Below, piece after piece: positions 5,300 through 7,499 of a stretch of 7,499 bases of DNA. How positions within the stretch are numbered: position 1 is the first letter of the stretch; the number at the start of each line of letters is the position of its first letter. This DNA is from Phycisphaeraceae bacterium (GTDB taxonomy: Bacteria > Planctomycetota > Phycisphaerae > Phycisphaerales > Phycisphaeraceae), in the NCBI GenBank assembly GCA_007119405.1, contig SKPT01000528.1, positions 1 through 7,499 of the forward strand, read 5' to 3'. A program made the translations under genes and the position numbers. Below the pieces are notes generated by a model, which worked only from the letters and a program-made list of their open reading frames with translations, searched no databases and was not told where the DNA came from.

Positions 5300-6871
5300 C
5301 TAGCTGAACGCCGCGGCGGTCTCGGCGGTGGTGGAGCGTTCGGCGGCCGCTTGCTCGAACAACGCGTTGATGGCGTCGACGGACCAGTTGACCAACTCCT
5401 TGCCCCCCTCGGGCCCGATGGGCGTGGAGGCGGGCACCGCGCCGTAGCTGGCTCCGGCCGCGGCGCGGGCGGTGGGCAGGTAGGTGCCCCGGCCGGCGAG
5501 CTGGACGAGGAAGGTCTGCACGGCCTTGGAGCGGGCCTTGATCTGCAAGCCGAAGTCCAGGTAGTACTCGAAGGGGTTGGAGGCGAACGCCACGCCGCCC
5601 AGACGGATCACGTGGATCTCGACCGGCAGCTTCGGGTGCTTCTGCTGCTGCTCGTAGCGCAGGGCCACGCCCCGGTTCCAGTTCATCCGCCGGTAGGCCT
5701 GGGAGATCGGGCGGTACCAGCGCGGCTGTTGGCGCAGCTCGGGGTTGGCCTCGAGCTCCCGCTTGAGCTTCTCATATTCCTGCTCGGCCTTGTCCGCCTC
5801 GGCGAGGGCTTCGTCGACGTCGGCCTGGGTGAGCTTGCGCATGGTCAGCTCGATGTCGTCGACGCGGTGGGCGGCGGGCGGATCCCACTCGACCTCGCGG
5901 CGGGCGTAGGGCAACACGTCGGCGACGGCGGTGGCGATGCGTCGGCCGATGTCGCGCCGCTGGTCCACGCCCATCAGCCGCCACATCCGCTGCTGGGCGC
6001 GGAAGTCGACCATGGTCGTCGGCCGGGCGGGCGTCACGTCGCCGGCGGGCGAGACCTGCGGCAGGATGTGGATGTCGTTGCCCAGACGCGCCCGCAGTTC
6101 CTGCCTGGCCTCGTGCCAGAAGTCGGCGCTGATCCTGAACTCGTGCTCGCTGACCTGCGAGGGGCAGGTCAGGTTGACGATCACGCCGGTCAGGCGCTCG
6201 GCGCGGTCCCAGGTGAACAGGCAGTTGACGCTGGTCTCCGAGCCCGCCTCGACGTGGCTGAAGGCGGGGTCGGCGGGGTTGCCGTACATGCGCGTCTGAC
6301 CGTTCTCAAAGCACATGCGGCGGTTGTAGCCGACGGTGGCGTGCCCCAGGCCGAAACCGATGCCGCCGGGGGCGCGCGTGCGCCAGGCCTGGACGATCGC
6401 CCCGGCGACGCGGTCGGCGGCGAAGCGGGCGTAGTCTGCGGCGTCCATGACGTCGAGCTCGACGCCGGCGTCGCCGGGCATCGCCGCCGTGGCGGGGCGC
6501 TCCGCGTCGGACTCGGGGACGCGCGCGTTGGGCCCGGTGTGGGTGTGCGTGGCGCTGAGCATGATCAGCCGGGGGTCCAGCTCGGGCAGCTCGTCGGCGA
6601 CGCGCCGGCGGACCATCTCGCGAAAGCCATCGGGGATCGAGACGACGTCGCAACTGACGATGACGCCTGCGGCAACGGTCGCTCCCTCGCGGCGCGACTC
6701 GAACGCCATGGCGGTGGCGGTGATCGGGTCGAGCACGCCCTCGGAGACGCGGGCGTAGAACTGGCCGACGATGACGACCGGCCGATCGGGGGTGATGTCG
6801 GTGTTGGCCCAGCCCACGATCAGGCCGGTCTCGGGCAGGTCGATGGCGCCCGGTGAAGCGGTGGCGGACAT
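5300..6871 (-). CDS. Neutral/alkaline ceramidase-fold protein, cytosolic, with divergent catalytic motifs
   Basis: The 523-aa product matches the N-terminal domain of neutral/alkaline (non-lysosomal) ceramidases, zinc amidases that split ceramide into fatty acid and sphingosine. Seen here: WANTDITPDRPVVIVGQF (21-38), ARVSEGVLDPITATAMA (40-56), the zinc-site motif SATHTHTGP (106-114), PFEYY with Glu435, and GTYLPT with Tyr464 in the place of the ceramidase GYVPT tyrosine. Two key places differ. The nucleophile motif GDVSPN reads GDVTPA, with Thr280 for Ser, and the second zinc His motif (VHP) reads LTCPSQ, with Cys236. There is no signal peptide, whereas true bacterial ceramidases are secreted, and the ceramidase C-terminal domain is not evident. 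Residues 347-377 look like a charged helix or coiled coil. The start, ATG 6871, has a strong AGGAGG (6879-6884) with a 7-nt spacer. Ceramide hydrolysis is doubtful; this is probably another hydrolase with the same fold. Confidence 0.88.
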   Translation of the reverse strand: MSATASPGAIDLPETGLIVGWANTDITPDRPVVIVGQFYARVSEGVLDPITATAMAFESRREGATVAAGVIVSCDVVSIPDGFREMVRRRVADELPELDPRLIMLSATHTHTGPNARVPESDAERPATAAMPGDAGVELDVMDAADYARFAADRVAGAIVQAWRTRAPGGIGFGLGHATVGYNRRMCFENGQTRMYGNPADPAFSHVEAGSETSVNCLFTWDRAERLTGVIVNLTCPSQVSEHEFRISADFWHEARQELRARLGNDIHILPQVSPAGDVTPARPTTMVDFRAQQRMWRLMGVDQRRDIGRRIATAVADVLPYARREVEWDPPAAHRVDDIELTMRKLTQADVDEALAEADKAEQEYEKLKRELEANPELRQQPRWYRPISQAYRRMNWNRGVALRYEQQQKHPKLPVEIHVIRLGGVAFASNPFEYYLDFGLQIKARSKAVQTFLVQLAGRGTYLPTARAAAGASYGAVPASTPIGPEGGKELVNWSVDAINALFEQAAAERSTTAETAAAFS

Positions 6872-6903
6872 GCGCGATCCTCCTCTTGTCGGCGGAGCGT
6901 GCC

Positions 6904-6909
6904 AGTATA
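6904..6909 (-). promoter_or_regulatory. -10 element candidate upstream of the ceramidase-fold gene
   Basis: On the minus strand TATACT matches TATAAT at 5 of 6 bases and lies 32 bp before the start codon. No good -35 is found 16-18 bp upstream. A second AT-rich match, GATAAT (minus strand, 6938-6943), is closer to the end of the upstream gene. Confidence 0.35.
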
Positions 6910-6953
6910 GTCGCGGCCCCGGCCGGGCGGGAGGGGGATTATCTTGCGCGCGG

Positions 6954-7412
6954 TTACTCCAGTTGCACCAGCCGCGGCGAGGTCAGACTCAGGTGCGGCG
7001 CCAGCAGCTCGACGGACTCGACGCGCGTGACGATCGCCTCGAAGTGGTAATGGTGCGGGTCGGTCGTCACGTTGACGGCGTAGGGCTGGGCGAACTCGAT
7101 CAGGCGGTGGTACACGGAGCTGGGCATCTCCGAGGTCGGCTGAATGCTCGCCCGGCCATGCAGCGTCACCACGTCCTGGTAGTCGGCCGTGGCGAACAGC
7201 CAGCAGACATGAGGGAAATGGCGCACGTGCTCGACCTTGCGCGTGGCCTGGGCGCTGAGGCTGTAGAGCCACTGCAGGGTGTCGTTGCGTGTCACGGCGG
7301 CCATGTAGCGGCCGTGGGGACGGTCGCCCGGGCCCACGGTGCTCAGGCATCCGACGCCGACCTGATCGACGAGGCTTCGGGCGGTTTCCAGGATCCGAGC
7401 ATCGTCGATCAT
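6954..7412 (-). CDS. Pyridoxamine 5'-phosphate oxidase-like FMN-binding split-barrel protein
   Basis: The 152-aa product resembles small general-stress-protein-26-type members of the flavin split-barrel superfamily, which bind FMN or F420 as dimers and often have unknown substrates. The pattern is a leading helix (ARILETARSLVDQ), strand GCLSTVGPGDRPHGRYMA (21-38) with Arg and His of the cofactor-phosphate region, WLYSLSAQATRKVEHVRHFPH and then the strand VVTLHGRASI. The length fits the family. The start chosen is ATG 7412 because AAGGAG (7422-7427) lies 9 nt upstream. An in-frame ATG at 7445 would add 11 residues but has no Shine-Dalgarno. It ends 82 bp before the ceramidase-fold gene on the same strand, so co-transcription is possible. 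It could act in redox or stress physiology; the reaction cannot be assigned. Confidence 0.88.
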   Translation of the reverse strand: MIDDARILETARSLVDQVGVGCLSTVGPGDRPHGRYMAAVTRNDTLQWLYSLSAQATRKVEHVRHFPHVCWLFATADYQDVVTLHGRASIQPTSEMPSSVYHRLIEFAQPYAVNVTTDPHHYHFEAIVTRVESVELLAPHLSLTSPRLVQLE

Positions 7413-7421
7413 GGCGGCAGG

Positions 7422-7427
7422 CTCCTT
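7422..7427 (-). promoter_or_regulatory. Shine-Dalgarno fixing the start of the split-barrel gene
   Basis: On the minus strand AAGGAG lies 9 nt before ATG 7412, whereas the upstream in-frame ATG at 7445 is preceded by no purine-rich site. This decides the start. Confidence 0.6.
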
Positions 7428-7499
7428 CAGGCTCCAGCGCGTCATGTTAGCAGGCTACCGGTCGCGGGCGTGACGGCGGCGGGCGGGCCGCTGGTGGCA

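Noticed and set aside
143..6856. Long open frames opposite real genes, up to 639 codons (for example minus 805-2088, minus 3015-4934, plus 5264-6856, plus 143-997).
   Set aside because: They are mirror frames produced by strong G/C bias at third codon positions. Their translations are low-complexity Arg/Ala/Gly/Val/Leu-rich with no family motifs, whereas the opposite strand encodes recognisable proteins.
7471..7499. A possible third, degenerate copy of the 32-bp repeat at the window edge (GGCGGGC...GTGGCA).
   Set aside because: Only about 19 of 29 positions match, in very GC-rich DNA, and the copy is cut by the edge. It would gain support if the next bases were CCC.

Overview
The window is visibly GC-rich, with strong G/C preference at third codon positions and long mirror-image open frames opposite nearly every real gene. 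It looks like a chromosomal segment of a planctomycete, probably of the Phycisphaerae type. The evidence is a secreted protein ending in a VPLPAAAW-type sorting tail with a membrane helix and Arg cluster, a ceramidase-fold protein of the short cytosolic kind common in Planctomycetota, and palindromic dispersed repeats of a kind I associate with such genomes. The assignment is an inference; no rRNA or other marker is present.

Layout from left to right. (1) Bases 1-814, minus strand: methionyl-tRNA formyltransferase (fmt), with its 3' end cut off by the window edge. (2) A divergent intergenic region with a sigma70-like promoter and a perfect 10-bp hairpin in the leader of (3) bases 994-2025, plus strand: an exported, acidic VPLPA/PEP-CTERM protein of unknown function. 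(4) Bases 2178-3020, plus strand: a fructosamine/ketosamine-3-kinase family protein whose coding signal runs about 26 codons upstream of the first standard start codon. (5) Bases 3135-4244, plus strand: a Gfo/Idh/MocA-family NAD(P)-dependent sugar oxidoreductase. (6) A 372-bp non-coding stretch rich in inverted repeats, including a 32-bp inverted pair. (7) Bases 4617-5108, plus strand: a PerR/Fur-family repressor that keeps the regulatory-metal ligands but lacks the Cys4 structural zinc site. (8) A near-perfect 36-bp inverted repeat inside a roughly 135-bp palindrome, lying between convergent genes. (9) Bases 5300-6871, minus strand: a neutral ceramidase-fold protein with altered active-site motifs. 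(10) Bases 6954-7412, minus strand: a small FMN-binding split-barrel (pyridoxamine-phosphate-oxidase-like) protein.

The genes do not form one obvious pathway. The plus-strand genes are separated by 74 to 372 bp and mostly have their own promoter-like elements, so they look like single-gene units. The two minus-strand genes at the right are 82 bp apart and could be co-transcribed, although the second has its own TATACT -10 candidate and a strong Shine-Dalgarno. Loose themes are sugar and glycation metabolism (ketosamine kinase next to a sugar oxidoreductase) and redox or stress functions (PerR-like regulator, flavin split-barrel). I did not find a convincing new multi-gene system. The points most worth a second look are the PerR-like protein without structural zinc cysteines, the Thr-for-Ser and Cys-for-His replacements in the ceramidase-fold protein, the non-canonical start of the kinase, and the two unrelated palindromic repeat elements that bracket the regulator gene.
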